NCBI GenBank assembly: GCA_014655195.1
Contig: BNBH01000012.1
Location: forward strand, 124,001-188,000
Direction of reading: 5' to 3'
DNA: 64,000 nt
DNA from: Streptomyces cellulosae
GTDB taxonomy: Bacteria; Actinomycetota; Actinomycetes; Streptomycetales; Streptomycetaceae
The first letter of the stretch is position 1; every line of letters starts with the position of its first letter. Position numbers and translations under genes: made by a program. Under the pieces are notes generated by a model, which made no database searches, was not told the DNA's origin, and saw nothing but the letters and a program-made list of their open reading frames with translations. Shown here piece after piece: positions 1-8,589 of this stretch.

Positions 1-1123
1 CCGCCGGAGGCAGCGACCAGTCGACGGCCTCCCGCCGTACGTCCTTCAGCACCGCGGCCTTGTCCCGCTGCGCCGCCGCGTCGACCGCCGCGCCCACGGC
101 CGGGTCGTGGTCGTCGACGACCAGGTCGACGCCGGGCAGGTGCTTCAGGGCGAGCAACTCCGTGCGCGTGTACGCCGCGTGCTCCGGGCCGCGCCGGCCC
201 AGCACCACCACCTCGCGCACCTTGCTGCGCCGCAGTTCCGCCAGCGCGTGCGCGGCGATGGGGGTCCCTTCGAGCGTGGCCGGGTCGGACACCAGCAGGC
301 GTGCGGCGTCCAGGGCGACATTGCCGTTGCCCACCACGACGACCCGGTCCGCCGACAGGCCGAAGGCGTCCGGGGCGACGTCGGGGTGCCCGTTGCACCA
401 CGCGACGAACTCGGTCGCGGCGACGCTGCCCGGCCGCTCCTCGCCCGGCACGCCGAGCCGCCGGGCCTCCGGCGCGCCGACGGCGTAGATCACCGCGTCG
501 TGGTGGGCGGCGAGTTCGTCGGCAGTGACACCGCCCTCGCCCACCTCCAGGCCCAGACAGAGCCGCACCCGCGGATGGGCGAGGAAGCGGGCGAAGCTCT
601 CGCCGGCCTTCTTGGTGGACGGGTGGTCGGGCGCCACCCCGTACCGGACCAGACCGCCGGCGACCGGCAGCCGGTCGATCAGGGTCACCTCGGCGGGGGT
701 GTGCAGCAGCAGGTCCCGCGCCGCGTACATCCCCGCCGGGCCCGTGCCCACGACCGCGACCCTGAGCGGTCCGAAGTCCGGCGGCAGCACCCGGTCGAAC
801 GACGGCGCGCCCCAGTCGTGGAACACCGGTCCCGGGACGGGCCGTTCGGGCCGGTGCTCCTCGTTCGCGTCGTTCTCGTAGTACGCCGCGTTGATCCGGG
901 CGTACTCCCTCTGTGCTCCGGTCAGCCGCTCGACCGGGAAGATCGCGTCCACCGGGCAGGCGTCCGCGCAGGCGCCGCAGTCGATGCAGCTCTTCGGGTC
1001 GATGTGCAGCATCTCCGTGCTGCCGAAGGCGCGTTCCTCCGGCGTCGGATGGATGCAGTTGACCGGGCAGACGGACACACAGGTCGCGTCGTTGCAGCAG
1101 GTCTGGGTGATCGCGAAGGCCAT
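1..1123 (-). CDS. Ferredoxin-NADP reductase with N-terminal ferredoxin (FprB type), 3' end outside window
   Basis: The gene reads leftward from ATG at 1123 and runs off the left edge, so the C-terminus is missing. Residues 1-60 form a bacterial two-cluster ferredoxin: Cys 9/10, 15, 19 and 23, then Cys 46, 49, 52 and 56 with a CIDCGACADACP core. Residues from about 120 are an adrenodoxin-reductase-like flavoprotein with the FAD motif GTGPAG at 126-131 and the NADPH motif GNGNVA at 265-270. This fusion is known from mycobacterial FprB. It should pass NADPH electrons to ferredoxin-dependent oxygenases. It starts 46 bp after the AurF-like diiron oxygenase gene on the same strand, so it is a plausible electron donor for that enzyme. 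Family call is firm; partner is inferred. Confidence 0.92.
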   Translation of the reverse strand, partial: MAFAITQTCCNDATCVSVCPVNCIHPTPEERAFGSTEMLHIDPKSCIDCGACADACPVDAIFPVERLTGAQREYARINAAYYENDANEEHRPERPVPGPVFHDWGAPSFDRVLPPDFGPLRVAVVGTGPAGMYAARDLLLHTPAEVTLIDRLPVAGGLVRYGVAPDHPSTKKAGESFARFLAHPRVRLCLGLEVGEGGVTADELAAHHDAVIYAVGAPEARRLGVPGEERPGSVAATEFVAWCNGHPDVAPDAFGLSADRVVVVGNGNVALDAARLLVSDPATLEGTPIAAHALAELRRSKVREVVVLGRRGPEHAAYTRTELLALKHLPGVDLVVDDHDPAVGAAVDAAAQRDKAAVLKDVRREAVDWSLPPA

Positions 1124-1169
1124 GGTCGTCCGCTCCGCCGAGGGCCCGGGGTGGGCAGGATGTACGTGG

Positions 1170-2090
1170 TCAGATGAGGTGGGCGCGCTTGTAGAAGAAG
1201 AGCGCGGGCCGGGTGAGCAGTCCGACGGAGGACAGGAACTCCATCAGTCCCGCACAGCTCGCCCGCACCATCGACTTGTGGTGCTCGTTGGCGCGGGCCT
1301 CGCGCAGCGCGCGCTTCTCGTCCAGGCCGGCGTTCGCGTACACCTTGCGGTTCACCATGCTGGTGACGATGACGTACGCGGCGATCGCGATCATCACCGC
1401 GTGGATGCGGCGGCGCACGCGCCCCGCGCGGGCGAGGTGCTTCCGCGTCTCCTCGCGCGCGAACATCATGTGCCGCGATTCCTCGACCACATGGATGTTG
1501 TTGATGGTGCGGACGAACGGCACGACCCGCTCGTCGCGCATCCAGTCGCGCTGCATGACGTCGAGGACCTCCTCGGCGACGAGGATCGCGGCGTACGCGG
1601 CCTCGCCGAAGGCGGTGGTCTTGAACAGCCGTCCCAGCTCGACCGCCACCCGGTCCGGGCGGTAGGCGGGAGCGCCGAGCTTCTTCGCGCCGCGGGCGAA
1701 CATGATCGAGTGCCGGCACTCGTCGGCGATCTCGGTCAGCGCCCACTGGAACGTCTCGTCCGTGGGGTCCTTGGAGTAGATGTCCCGCAGGATCATCTGC
1801 TGGAGGATCATCTCGAACCAGATGCCGGTGCAGGCGACCGACGCCGCCTCCTGCCGCGTCAGCTCCTTGCGCTGCGCGTCGCTCATCTCGTCCCAGTACG
1901 CGGTGCCGTAGAGGGTGCTCCACTCCGGGCTGGCGCCGTGGAAGTCCTTGTCCAGCGGGGTGTCCCAGTCGACCTCGGTGAGCGGGTCGTAGGACAGCTG
2001 CGCGGACGAGTCGAGCAGCCGACGGGCCACGTCGACGCCGTCGTCCGACGGGTGATCCGGGTGCTGTGCCCGGGAGGTGGTCAGAGCCAT
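1170..2090 (-). CDS. AurF-like diiron oxygenase
   Basis: A 306-residue soluble helical protein of the AurF/p-aminobenzoate N-oxygenase-like diiron family. Two iron-ligand helices are visible: EIADECRHSIM (Glu120, Glu124, His127) and VVEESRHMMF (Glu203, Glu204, His207), with further acidic residues at 81 and 173-174. I chose the ATG at 2090 because GGAGG lies seven bases upstream; an in-frame ATG at 2117 would add ten residues without a good ribosome site. The family oxidises amines or hydroxylates lipids or other substrates using O2 and reduced ferredoxin. The substrate here is unknown. The next gene encodes a ferredoxin/NADPH reductase, which supplies what such an enzyme needs. A 13-bp palindrome 34 bp upstream suggests control by a dimeric repressor. 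Confidence 0.85.
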   Translation of the reverse strand: MALTTSRAQHPDHPSDDGVDVARRLLDSSAQLSYDPLTEVDWDTPLDKDFHGASPEWSTLYGTAYWDEMSDAQRKELTRQEAASVACTGIWFEMILQQMILRDIYSKDPTDETFQWALTEIADECRHSIMFARGAKKLGAPAYRPDRVAVELGRLFKTTAFGEAAYAAILVAEEVLDVMQRDWMRDERVVPFVRTINNIHVVEESRHMMFAREETRKHLARAGRVRRRIHAVMIAIAAYVIVTSMVNRKVYANAGLDEKRALREARANEHHKSMVRASCAGLMEFLSSVGLLTRPALFFYKRAHLI

Positions 2091-2123
2091 GCCGGGGCCT
2101 CCTCGAGTCGAGTCCATACGCCA

Positions 2124-2136
2124 TTACCACGGGTAA
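2124..2136. promoter_or_regulatory. Palindromic candidate operator upstream of the diiron oxygenase
   Basis: TTACC-ACG-GGTAA is a perfect 5-bp-arm palindrome 34 bp upstream of the chosen start of the AurF-like gene. Its position in the short promoter region fits a TetR-like or similar repressor site. No regulator gene lies next to it, so the binding protein is unknown. Confidence 0.4.
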
Positions 2137-2211
2137 CCGGCCCGCTTGCTGACGAACTGTATAGCAAGACCTTTCGTCTTCCCACCCCTGTGCTCGTCAA
2201 GCTCATGTGAA

Positions 2212-2241
2212 GGCCCGCACGGCGTGTTCACCGTGCGGGCC
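2212..2241 (-). terminator. Hairpin terminator downstream of the first MuiA-like gene
   Basis: GGCCCGCACGG and CCGTGCGGGCC form a perfect 11-bp stem around an 8-nt loop, 53 bp after the stop codon of the leftward MuiA-like gene. There is no T-run, as is usual in Streptomyces. Confidence 0.75.
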
Positions 2242-2293
2242 GGGGTGGGGTGTGACGTGGGGTGCGTCGCTCCGTGACGTGGGGCGCGTGCGC

Positions 2294-3868
2294 TCAGAGG
2301 CCGGTGACCTTGCTGCTCGCCGAGACCTCGTGGACCAGCGTGAGGGTGCGGTGGCCGCCCGGCGGGAGCTTCACGTCCCAGCGGGCGATGCCGTCCGCGT
2401 CCACCGAGTCCGGCGCGGGCGAGCACGCCTCCTCCCGCAGACGCACCCCCACCGCCGAGACCTCGGACACCGGGATGCGCTCCCGGACGACGACCACCCG
2501 GTCGTCCTGCTCGTCCGGCGCGGAGAACCGCGACAGATGCAGCCGCACGGTCCGGGTGAGCACGGTCCGCTGGGTCAGGCCCGTGGTGTCCCGGGTCTCC
2601 TCCGTCTCCCGTACGACCCGGTGGTCGTCCCGGCTGCCGAAGGCCAGCTCGACGGCGGCCCCCGGAGCGGTGAACTCCAGCGTTCCGCGACCGACGAACC
2701 CGCTGCCCCGGATCAGGTCCACCGGCCCGGCCAGCAGCGCGTGCCCGGACCGGTTGTCGGCCCGCACCACCTGCGTGACCAGCGGCGACAGCTCCGGCGC
2801 GCAGGCGTACTCGCTGCGCGCGGACGTGGTGAACGACGACACCGGCACGCGGTGCGCGCGCCCGTCGGCCGGCACGGACACCGGGTCGGGGGCGTGCAGC
2901 ACGCGCACCTCGCCGCCGTCGTCCACCCCCGGCAGCCCCGGCACGGGAGCGGGACCCAGGTCCGCGATCTCCTCCTCCCGCAGGTCCACACGAACGGTGC
3001 GGCGCTCCTCGGGGGAGCGGTCCTGCAGCGTCAGCCGGTCCTCGCCGAGCACCGGCGGCTCCGTGGCCACCGAGGAACGCGCCGTGGACAGCGTCAGCCG
3101 CACGCCGGACCAGTCCTCGCCGGTGCGCTGCCAGACCATCGCCTCCGTCTCCAGGGTGAGCGCGTCGCCGGCCAGGGTGGCCCGGTACGCCGGCCGCCAC
3201 AGCGCGCACGGCGTGAGGTGACTCAGCCGCAGCTCCGCCGTCCCCTCGCCCGAGGCCTCCACGGTCAGCTCGACATGCCCGACCAGCTCGGCGGGCTCCG
3301 TCTCCGCGTCGGCGAGGGCCTGCTCGGCCTCGCGCAGCTCGTCGGAGAGGGCCTGCAGCCGCGCCTCCACCTCGCGCAGCTGCTCGGCCTGCCGCTCACG
3401 CTCCTCGTCGACGCGGTCCAACTCCCGCGCCCAGCGCTCCCCTTCGGCCTCGCCGAACCCGGCGCCCTCGCCGATCTCCCGCAGCAGGTCGGCGGCGAGC
3501 CGGCCCAGCGCGTCCCCGCGCGCCGCCAGCCGGTCCCGGCGCTGCTCCAGCACCGGCCGCTCCTCCTCCAGGGCGGTCACGCGGCGGCGCAGCGGCGAGT
3601 CGTCGTCGGCGGGTTCCGGCCCGCGCGGCGTCCACGCGCGCACGATCCGCACGTCGAGCACGGTCGCCGGGAAGCCGGCGGTCAGCTCGGCGTGCAGGGT
3701 CCGGTCGACGGCCGGCGCGCCGATCGGGCCGAGCCTCAACTGCTGGGTTCCGGGCCGCAGTTCGAGCGTCGCGGTGCGTTCGACGTGCGCGCGGTCCTCG
3801 GTGCAGGTGACGGCGGTGACGGGGAGGGGGACCGGGGCGGTCGGCTCCGATGCCGGTGACGTAGACAT
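2294..3868 (-). CDS. MuiA-type DUF4139 protein, first paralogue
   Basis: A 524-residue protein with the layout of mucoidy inhibitor A (MuiA) family proteins: an N-terminal beta domain (about 1-95), a Glu/Arg-rich coiled coil (about 100-195) and a long C-terminal beta region (DUF4139, about 205-520) ending in a PPGGHRTLTLVHEV motif. It has no signal peptide or membrane segment, so it is probably cytoplasmic or attached through a partner. The biochemical role of the family is unknown; MuiA was named for an effect on mucoidy in enterobacteria. It is second of a tandem pair, only 7 bp after another member of the family, so the two are probably co-transcribed and may form a heteromer. Confidence 0.8.
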   Translation of the reverse strand: MSTSPASEPTAPVPLPVTAVTCTEDRAHVERTATLELRPGTQQLRLGPIGAPAVDRTLHAELTAGFPATVLDVRIVRAWTPRGPEPADDDSPLRRRVTALEEERPVLEQRRDRLAARGDALGRLAADLLREIGEGAGFGEAEGERWARELDRVDEERERQAEQLREVEARLQALSDELREAEQALADAETEPAELVGHVELTVEASGEGTAELRLSHLTPCALWRPAYRATLAGDALTLETEAMVWQRTGEDWSGVRLTLSTARSSVATEPPVLGEDRLTLQDRSPEERRTVRVDLREEEIADLGPAPVPGLPGVDDGGEVRVLHAPDPVSVPADGRAHRVPVSSFTTSARSEYACAPELSPLVTQVVRADNRSGHALLAGPVDLIRGSGFVGRGTLEFTAPGAAVELAFGSRDDHRVVRETEETRDTTGLTQRTVLTRTVRLHLSRFSAPDEQDDRVVVVRERIPVSEVSAVGVRLREEACSPAPDSVDADGIARWDVKLPPGGHRTLTLVHEVSASSKVTGL

Positions 3869-3875
3869 GTCTGGG

Positions 3876-5993
3876 TCAGCTCCTGCGGTTGCCGCCGGTC
3901 AGGGCCTTGCCGGCCGGGATCCTGATCTCGTAGCCGCCGTCGAGGGCGACGGTGCCGCCGCCCGGCAGGTCGACCCGCCAGATCCGGGTGCCCGGGGCGT
4001 GCCGCTCCCGGTCCGCACGGTCCTCGGGCTCGGCCCAGTCGGCCCGCTCCTCGATCCGTACGTCCGCCTCCGAGGTGACCGGCACACGCTCACGCACCTC
4101 GACGCGGACAGCGGCCGGAAGCCGGTTGGCCAGCTCCACATGGACGCGGTGGTCGAGAACGGTCACGTTGTTGCGCAGCCCCGCCGTCGACTCGGTGAGG
4201 TGCGTCCGGCGGGTGACGCCGATCGCCTCCGCGGGACCCAGCCCGAGGCGACGGACACCGCCCGGCGCGAGGGTGGGCAGCGCGGCGGTCAGCTGGTACT
4301 CCCCGTCGACGCTCACCTCGACCGGCCCGGCCAGCAGCGCCTGATCGGTCGCGTTGGACAGCACCAGCGTCGCGTACACGGTCTGCTCCACCGCCGGCAC
4401 ACACACGTACTCGGTGCGCAGACCCACCGCGATCTCGCCGACCGTGACGGTGTGCCAGGTGCCGTCGGAGGGGATGTCGGCGGGTGCCGCCGCGTCGTAA
4501 CGGTGGTCGAACGAGCCCGCCGACTCGCGCGGTCGCACGGCGTGCCCGGGCAGCGGCAGAGCGGCGGGCTTCTCGGCGCGCCGTTGGTACTCGGCGGTCA
4601 CCGGGTCGAAGCCCGCGTCGGGGAAGAGCCGGCCCCGGCGGTCACGCGGCTCATCGGGGCCGCTCAACACGAGTGCCACGTAGTCGAGTTCGGCGTCGTC
4701 GGGCCGGGGCGGGCCCGGGACGGCCGGGGGCTGTGCGTACGGGGCGGCGCCCGTGGACTCCGGGGCGGGCGCGTAGGCCCCGCCGCCCGCGCGGGGTGCG
4801 GCGGCCGAACGGGAGCCGGAACCGGGACGGGACCGTGGCCGTCCACGGTCCGGGGCGGGGGCGGAGCCCGGCGCGGCCGGACCGGCGAAGCCCTGAGGAG
4901 GCGCGCCGTACGCGGCGCCGGGGGCGGGCAGGGCGGCGGGCGCCGGAGGAGGCGGGGGAGTGGGCGGAGCGGCATGGGCCGCGCCGACCGTGACCGAGGT
5001 GTTCTCGACGGGACCGCCCGCGACCCACCCGCCCGCCCTCGCTTCCGCGAAGACGTCGCGTTCCGGCCGGGGACCCGCCGCGTCGTACCCGGCGAACAGG
5101 TCGGTCAGCCCCGCCGGGGGCTCGCGCCAGCCGGACGGGGCCGGCGCGGGCTGGCTGCGTCCGATACGGACCGACCGCAGACGGGGCAGATCGGTGCGAC
5201 GCCGGAGATCGGCCGTGGCGAAAGCGATCCGCACGCCCGTCCAGTCCTCACCGGACCGCTGCGCGACCGAGGCACGCAGCAGCAGCCGCCCGCCGACCTC
5301 GCCCTGACGGTGCGTGAGGCGGTACGTCGGCACCCAGACGGCGCCGGGCACCCCGTACTCGGTCTCCACCTCGGCCTCCGCCCCGGCCCCGCCCCGCAGG
5401 GTCAGCACCGCCGTGTACGAGGAGGCGACCCCGGACGCCGGGGCGTCGGTGCCCGCGCGGTCCAGCCGGTCGCGCGCCAGATCCATCTCGTGCTCCAGGC
5501 GCCGGAGCTGGTCCTCCAGCTCGCGGAGCCCGTCGTGCAGCACGGTCAGGCGCTCGTCGACGAAGCCGGCCAGTTCCAGCCAGGCGTCCACCGGGGTACG
5601 GCGATGATGAGGGTCGTCCCGCTTACGGCCGGGCGGCACCGGACGCAGCGCGGCGACCTCCTCGATGCGCTTCAGTTGCCGGTCGCGTCGGGCGTCGACC
5701 GCCTGGTACGCCTCGGCCAGCCGGTCGACCTCGCGCCGCGCCTCGGCGACGGCCTCCGGGGCCACCGGCTCCGCGTCGACCTCCGCCCGAGCCTCGGTGA
5801 CCCGCACACCCGGTGCGCCGAGGACGCGGGCGCGCAGCGAGTGGGGGTCGAGCGAGCGCGGCAGTCCGGGCACCCTGACCTGTCCGTCAGCCGGGACCGT
5901 GCCCCGGGCGACGCGACGGCACAGGGCGCCCTGCGCGTACACCGTCACCGATTCCAGTGCCGAGTCCCACCTCGGTGCCGTCCCAGCCGTCAT
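3876..5993 (-). CDS. MuiA-type DUF4139 protein with Pro/Ala-rich insert, second paralogue
   Basis: A 705-residue member of the same family as the downstream gene. It has an N-terminal DUF4140-like domain (about 10-80), a coiled coil (about 80-190) and a DUF4139 C-terminal half that ends in a conserved DLPGGGTVALDGGYEIRIPA stretch. What distinguishes it is an inserted low-complexity segment of roughly 110 residues (about 340-450), nearly all Pro, Ala, Gly, Ser and Arg, in the middle of the DUF4139 part. The insert accounts for most of the size difference from its 524-residue neighbour and is probably a disordered loop. It is first in a two-gene unit. Function of the family is unknown; a cell-surface or cytoskeletal role would be a guess. 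Confidence 0.8.
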   Translation of the reverse strand: MTAGTAPRWDSALESVTVYAQGALCRRVARGTVPADGQVRVPGLPRSLDPHSLRARVLGAPGVRVTEARAEVDAEPVAPEAVAEARREVDRLAEAYQAVDARRDRQLKRIEEVAALRPVPPGRKRDDPHHRRTPVDAWLELAGFVDERLTVLHDGLRELEDQLRRLEHEMDLARDRLDRAGTDAPASGVASSYTAVLTLRGGAGAEAEVETEYGVPGAVWVPTYRLTHRQGEVGGRLLLRASVAQRSGEDWTGVRIAFATADLRRRTDLPRLRSVRIGRSQPAPAPSGWREPPAGLTDLFAGYDAAGPRPERDVFAEARAGGWVAGGPVENTSVTVGAAHAAPPTPPPPPAPAALPAPGAAYGAPPQGFAGPAAPGSAPAPDRGRPRSRPGSGSRSAAAPRAGGGAYAPAPESTGAAPYAQPPAVPGPPRPDDAELDYVALVLSGPDEPRDRRGRLFPDAGFDPVTAEYQRRAEKPAALPLPGHAVRPRESAGSFDHRYDAAAPADIPSDGTWHTVTVGEIAVGLRTEYVCVPAVEQTVYATLVLSNATDQALLAGPVEVSVDGEYQLTAALPTLAPGGVRRLGLGPAEAIGVTRRTHLTESTAGLRNNVTVLDHRVHVELANRLPAAVRVEVRERVPVTSEADVRIEERADWAEPEDRADRERHAPGTRIWRVDLPGGGTVALDGGYEIRIPAGKALTGGNRRS

Positions 5994-6056
5994 GTGCTCC
6001 CCCGCGCAGCCGTGTTCGTCCTCGGGGCAGCCTACGCGGAGACGGGCCGGTGGGGA

Positions 6057-7115
6057 TCACCAGATCAGGCACCAGTACCGGCCGTGGTGCCCGATCCCGA
6101 TCCGGCTCTCGTGCGGCACCAGGGCGGGGTCGGGCCGGCCCACCGCCGACATGGTGCAGGCGGGGTCACCGACGGTGCCGGAGGCGGACATGCGGCGGGC
6201 GGCGTCGGTGGCCGCGGGGGAGGTGGACCAGGTGGTGGTGGGGGTGTCGGGCTGCTTGGGGGTGGGGGAGGGCCGTGGCCCGGTGGTGGGCCCCTTGGTC
6301 GGCTTCGCGGTGGGGCTCGAGGTGGGCTTCGCGGTCGGCGCCTTCGTCGCGGGCTTGGCCGTCTCGGCGGGCGGTTGCGCGGTGGGGGTGACCGGCGGTT
6401 GTGCTGGGGGTACGCGCGTCCCGGTCGCCGGCGGCGGAGGGATACGCGGTCCGGGTGTCGTTCCCGCGGTCGGGGTCAGGCGGGCCGTGGGCGCCGCCGG
6501 CTCAGGGGCGCCCGTCCGGGGCGGGACCTCGGGCGCCGCCGACCGGGCGGGTGTCCTGGGCCCCTCCGGCGCACCCGTGCCGGTGTCGGTCCCCGTTCCC
6601 GCCCCGCCCGTCGAGGTGGGCGGCGGAGGCACGAGCCCCGGCGGCCGGCTGGGCGGCGCGACCCCGGACGTGCCAGCCACCCGCGGAGGTCCGGTGGCCG
6701 CCCCGCCGTCCGGCACGGCCGGCCCGGTCCCGGCGCCCTGGTCCGGTACGGCCGCTCCGGTCCCGGCGCCCTGGTCCGGCACGCCCGGCGGCTGCGTCCG
6801 CCCCTGCCCGGGCGGTGACGTCGGCCTCGCCGGACCGCCGCTCGGCCGGCCCGCCCCGCCGGGACGGGACGCGGTCGGCACGGGAGCACCGGTCCCGCCG
6901 GTGCCGGCCGGCCCCGGCGACGTGGTCTCGGCGGTCGGTGTCGGCAGCGGGCCCAGCGTCGGCAGCGACAGGTCGTTCGAGGCGGACGGCCTGGGGCTCG
7001 GTGTGCCGTCGTCCTGCGCCACCCACACCCACACGCCGACGCCGCCCAGGACCAGCGCGGCGGCGCCGCCGGCGATCCACGGGGCGCGCCGGGGCGGGCG
7101 ACGGTGACGATTCAT
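6057..7115 (-). CDS. Membrane-anchored Pro/Thr/Ala-rich hypothetical protein
   Basis: A 352-residue protein with a basic N-terminus followed by one membrane segment (about residues 13-33, WIAGGAAALVLGGVGVWVWV). A very long Pro/Thr/Gly/Ala-rich linker (about 45-300) follows, and a short C-terminal segment contains two Cys and several Trp/His. The start is taken at MNRHRR (7115) rather than seven codons upstream. The topology suggests an inner-membrane anchor with an extended external stalk crossing the cell wall. Two direct repeats of GTGxxVPDQGAGTG type occur in the linker. I recognise no catalytic domain. It ends 63 bp upstream of the MuiA-like pair and reads the same way, so it may belong to their operon. 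Confidence 0.65.
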   Translation of the reverse strand: MNRHRRPPRRAPWIAGGAAALVLGGVGVWVWVAQDDGTPSPRPSASNDLSLPTLGPLPTPTAETTSPGPAGTGGTGAPVPTASRPGGAGRPSGGPARPTSPPGQGRTQPPGVPDQGAGTGAAVPDQGAGTGPAVPDGGAATGPPRVAGTSGVAPPSRPPGLVPPPPTSTGGAGTGTDTGTGAPEGPRTPARSAAPEVPPRTGAPEPAAPTARLTPTAGTTPGPRIPPPPATGTRVPPAQPPVTPTAQPPAETAKPATKAPTAKPTSSPTAKPTKGPTTGPRPSPTPKQPDTPTTTWSTSPAATDAARRMSASGTVGDPACTMSAVGRPDPALVPHESRIGIGHHGRYWCLIW

Positions 7116-7342
7116 GGTCACCACTGTCCTATGCACCCCGGCGGGCCGCCTGTCGCATGGTCCGGCTGCCCTGCCGCCCGTCCGCCCAGTGCGCTCGTAC
7201 GGGTGACGGACACCGCCGACCGGCCGTGCCGCCCCGGCCTTACGGAGAACCCCGTTCCCTTACCTCCGAGGTCATCGACCCGGCCCCCTGCCCGGTGCCA
7301 CGATCACCGCGTACGAACGACCGACGCACCGTGGAGGACACC

Positions 7343-7786
7343 ATGACCGCGTACGCCATCGCCAGTCTCCGGCCGGCCGCACCGCACCCCGACATCGCGG
7401 AGTACATGGAGCGCATCCCCGCGACGCTGGAACCGTTCGGCGGCCGCTTCCTGGTGCACGTCACGCGTCACGAGGTGAAGGAGGGCACCTGGCCCGGAGA
7501 TGTGGTGGTGATCGCCTTCCCCGGGATCACCGAGGCACGGGACTGGTGGGACTCGCCCGCCTACCGGGAGATCGCACCGCTGCGCTCCCGGCACATCGAG
7601 GGCGACATCATCCTGATCGACGGTGTCCCCGACGGCTACGACCCCGCCGTCACGGCGGCGGCGCTGCGCAAGGAACTCGACGCCGCCGCCGACCGACCGC
7701 TGGGCACCCCCGACGCGTCCGGTTACGGTGGAGATGTCCCCTTCGCCCGGGGCGTCGCCCCGGAGTATCCGGGAGAGAGACCATGA
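7343..7786 (+). CDS. DUF1330 domain protein
   Basis: A 147-residue protein starting at ATG 7343, preceded by GGAGG six bases upstream. The central part, with EYMERIPATLEPFGGRFLVH and the later SPAYREIAPLRSRHIEGD motif, matches the small ferredoxin-like alpha/beta barrel family DUF1330. That family is related to dimeric monooxygenase/EthD folds, and most members have no known reaction. A C-terminal tail of about 35 residues after the domain is rich in Ala, Asp and Pro. The stop codon overlaps the start of the SRPBCC gene (ATGA at 7783-7786), so the two are translationally coupled. Family call is good; function is unknown. Confidence 0.75.
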   Translation: MTAYAIASLRPAAPHPDIAEYMERIPATLEPFGGRFLVHVTRHEVKEGTWPGDVVVIAFPGITEARDWWDSPAYREIAPLRSRHIEGDIILIDGVPDGYDPAVTAAALRKELDAAADRPLGTPDASGYGGDVPFARGVAPEYPGERP

Positions 7787-8232
7787 GTAATCAGTTCGAG
7801 GTCGTCGTGGACGTCGACCGGCCCATCGAGGACGTCTTCGCCTACCTCGCCGACGGCCGGAACGACCCCGAGTTCAGCCCCCGCGTCCTGACGATGGAGA
7901 AGAGCCCCGACGGCGACACCCATGTGGGCACGGTGTTCCACAGCACGGTGAAGGACGCCGGGATGCGCTCCCAACGGGACTTCGAGATCTACGAGTTGAC
8001 CGCACCCACCCGTATGCGCTGGCACGAGGTGTCGCACAACTCCATCACCGCCGAGGAGGGCGGGTACGACCTCGAACCCACACCCGACGGCGGCACCAGG
8101 GTGCGCCTGTACAACAAGCTCGAAGGACACGGCGTGGGCAAGGTGCTGCTGCCGCTCGCGGCGGGCGCGGCCCGCAGGGACGCCCCCGCCTTCGGCCGCC
8201 GTATCAAGGAGGCAGTCGAGTCGTCGGCCTGA
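7783..8232 (+). CDS. SRPBCC (polyketide cyclase/START-like) protein
   Basis: A 149-residue protein with the helix-grip fold signature: an N-terminal strand FEVVVDVDRPIEDVFAYLAD, then alternating strands with DFEIYELTAPTRMRWHE and a C-terminal helix. SRPBCC proteins bind hydrophobic ligands in a deep cavity, and some act as cyclases or aromatases, but this one lies outside any polyketide cluster. It overlaps the DUF1330 gene by four bases and is the last gene of that pair. A hairpin follows at 8240. The ligand cannot be told from sequence. Confidence 0.75.
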   Translation: MSNQFEVVVDVDRPIEDVFAYLADGRNDPEFSPRVLTMEKSPDGDTHVGTVFHSTVKDAGMRSQRDFEIYELTAPTRMRWHEVSHNSITAEEGGYDLEPTPDGGTRVRLYNKLEGHGVGKVLLPLAAGAARRDAPAFGRRIKEAVESSA

Positions 8233-8239
8233 CGTACGT

Positions 8240-8284
8240 GCGAGGTCGCACCAGTCGGCTGACGCAGACCCGTGCGGACCTCGC
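8240..8284. terminator. Long imperfect hairpin between convergent genes
   Basis: GCGAGGTCGCAC (8240-8251) pairs with GTGCGGACCTCGC (8272-8284) with one bulge and a loop of about 20 nt. It lies between the SRPBCC gene and the converging small membrane-protein gene and could terminate both. Confidence 0.45.
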
Positions 8285-8291
8285 GCGAGGA

Positions 8292-8447
8292 TCAGGAGAC
8301 CAGCACCCAGACCGCCATCATCAGCAGGAAGACGCCCACGGCCAGCGCCGGAAGTCCCAGGATCGCCGTCATCACACCCCAGTGCGTCCGTCCGCGCGGA
8401 GCCTCCGCGCCGCCTGTCCCTGCCACGTCACTCTGTGTCGCGCTCAC
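8292..8447 (-). CDS. Small single-pass membrane protein, 51 residues
   Basis: A short gene on the minus strand from GTG at 8447 to TGA at 8292, preceded by GGAAGG at suitable spacing. It encodes a hydrophilic N-terminus of about 24 residues followed by one long hydrophobic helix (about 25-50), ending one residue after the helix. Tiny membrane proteins of this kind are common in Streptomyces, often unannotated. Codon third positions are strongly G/C, which supports coding. No function is known. The gene is convergent with the SRPBCC gene and divergent from the Rpf-like gene. Confidence 0.6.
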   Translation of the reverse strand: MSATQSDVAGTGGAEAPRGRTHWGVMTAILGLPALAVGVFLLMMAVWVLVS

Positions 8448-8574
8448 GAACTCACCTTCCGGTCAAGGGAATGACAGGGAGGCTAGACCATGACGCGCTC
8501 ACCGGTGGCGGACATCGCGTCCCCCGACCGGCGTAGCGACTCGGCGGCCGGCGTGCCGTCAGGGCTCCGGGTGG

Positions 8575-8580
8575 CATAAC
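8575..8580 (+). promoter_or_regulatory. Candidate -10 element for a leaderless rpf-like transcript
   Basis: CATAAC ends nine bases before the ATG of the Rpf-like gene, in a region without any GGAGG-like sequence. If transcription starts 6-9 bases downstream, the mRNA begins at or next to the start codon. Confidence 0.35.
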
Positions 8581-8589
8581 AGTGGCCCT

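Noticed and set aside
3774..6818. 1014-residue plus-strand open frame
   Set aside because: It is antisense to the two MuiA-like genes and the stalk protein, which have recognisable domains and good ribosome sites.
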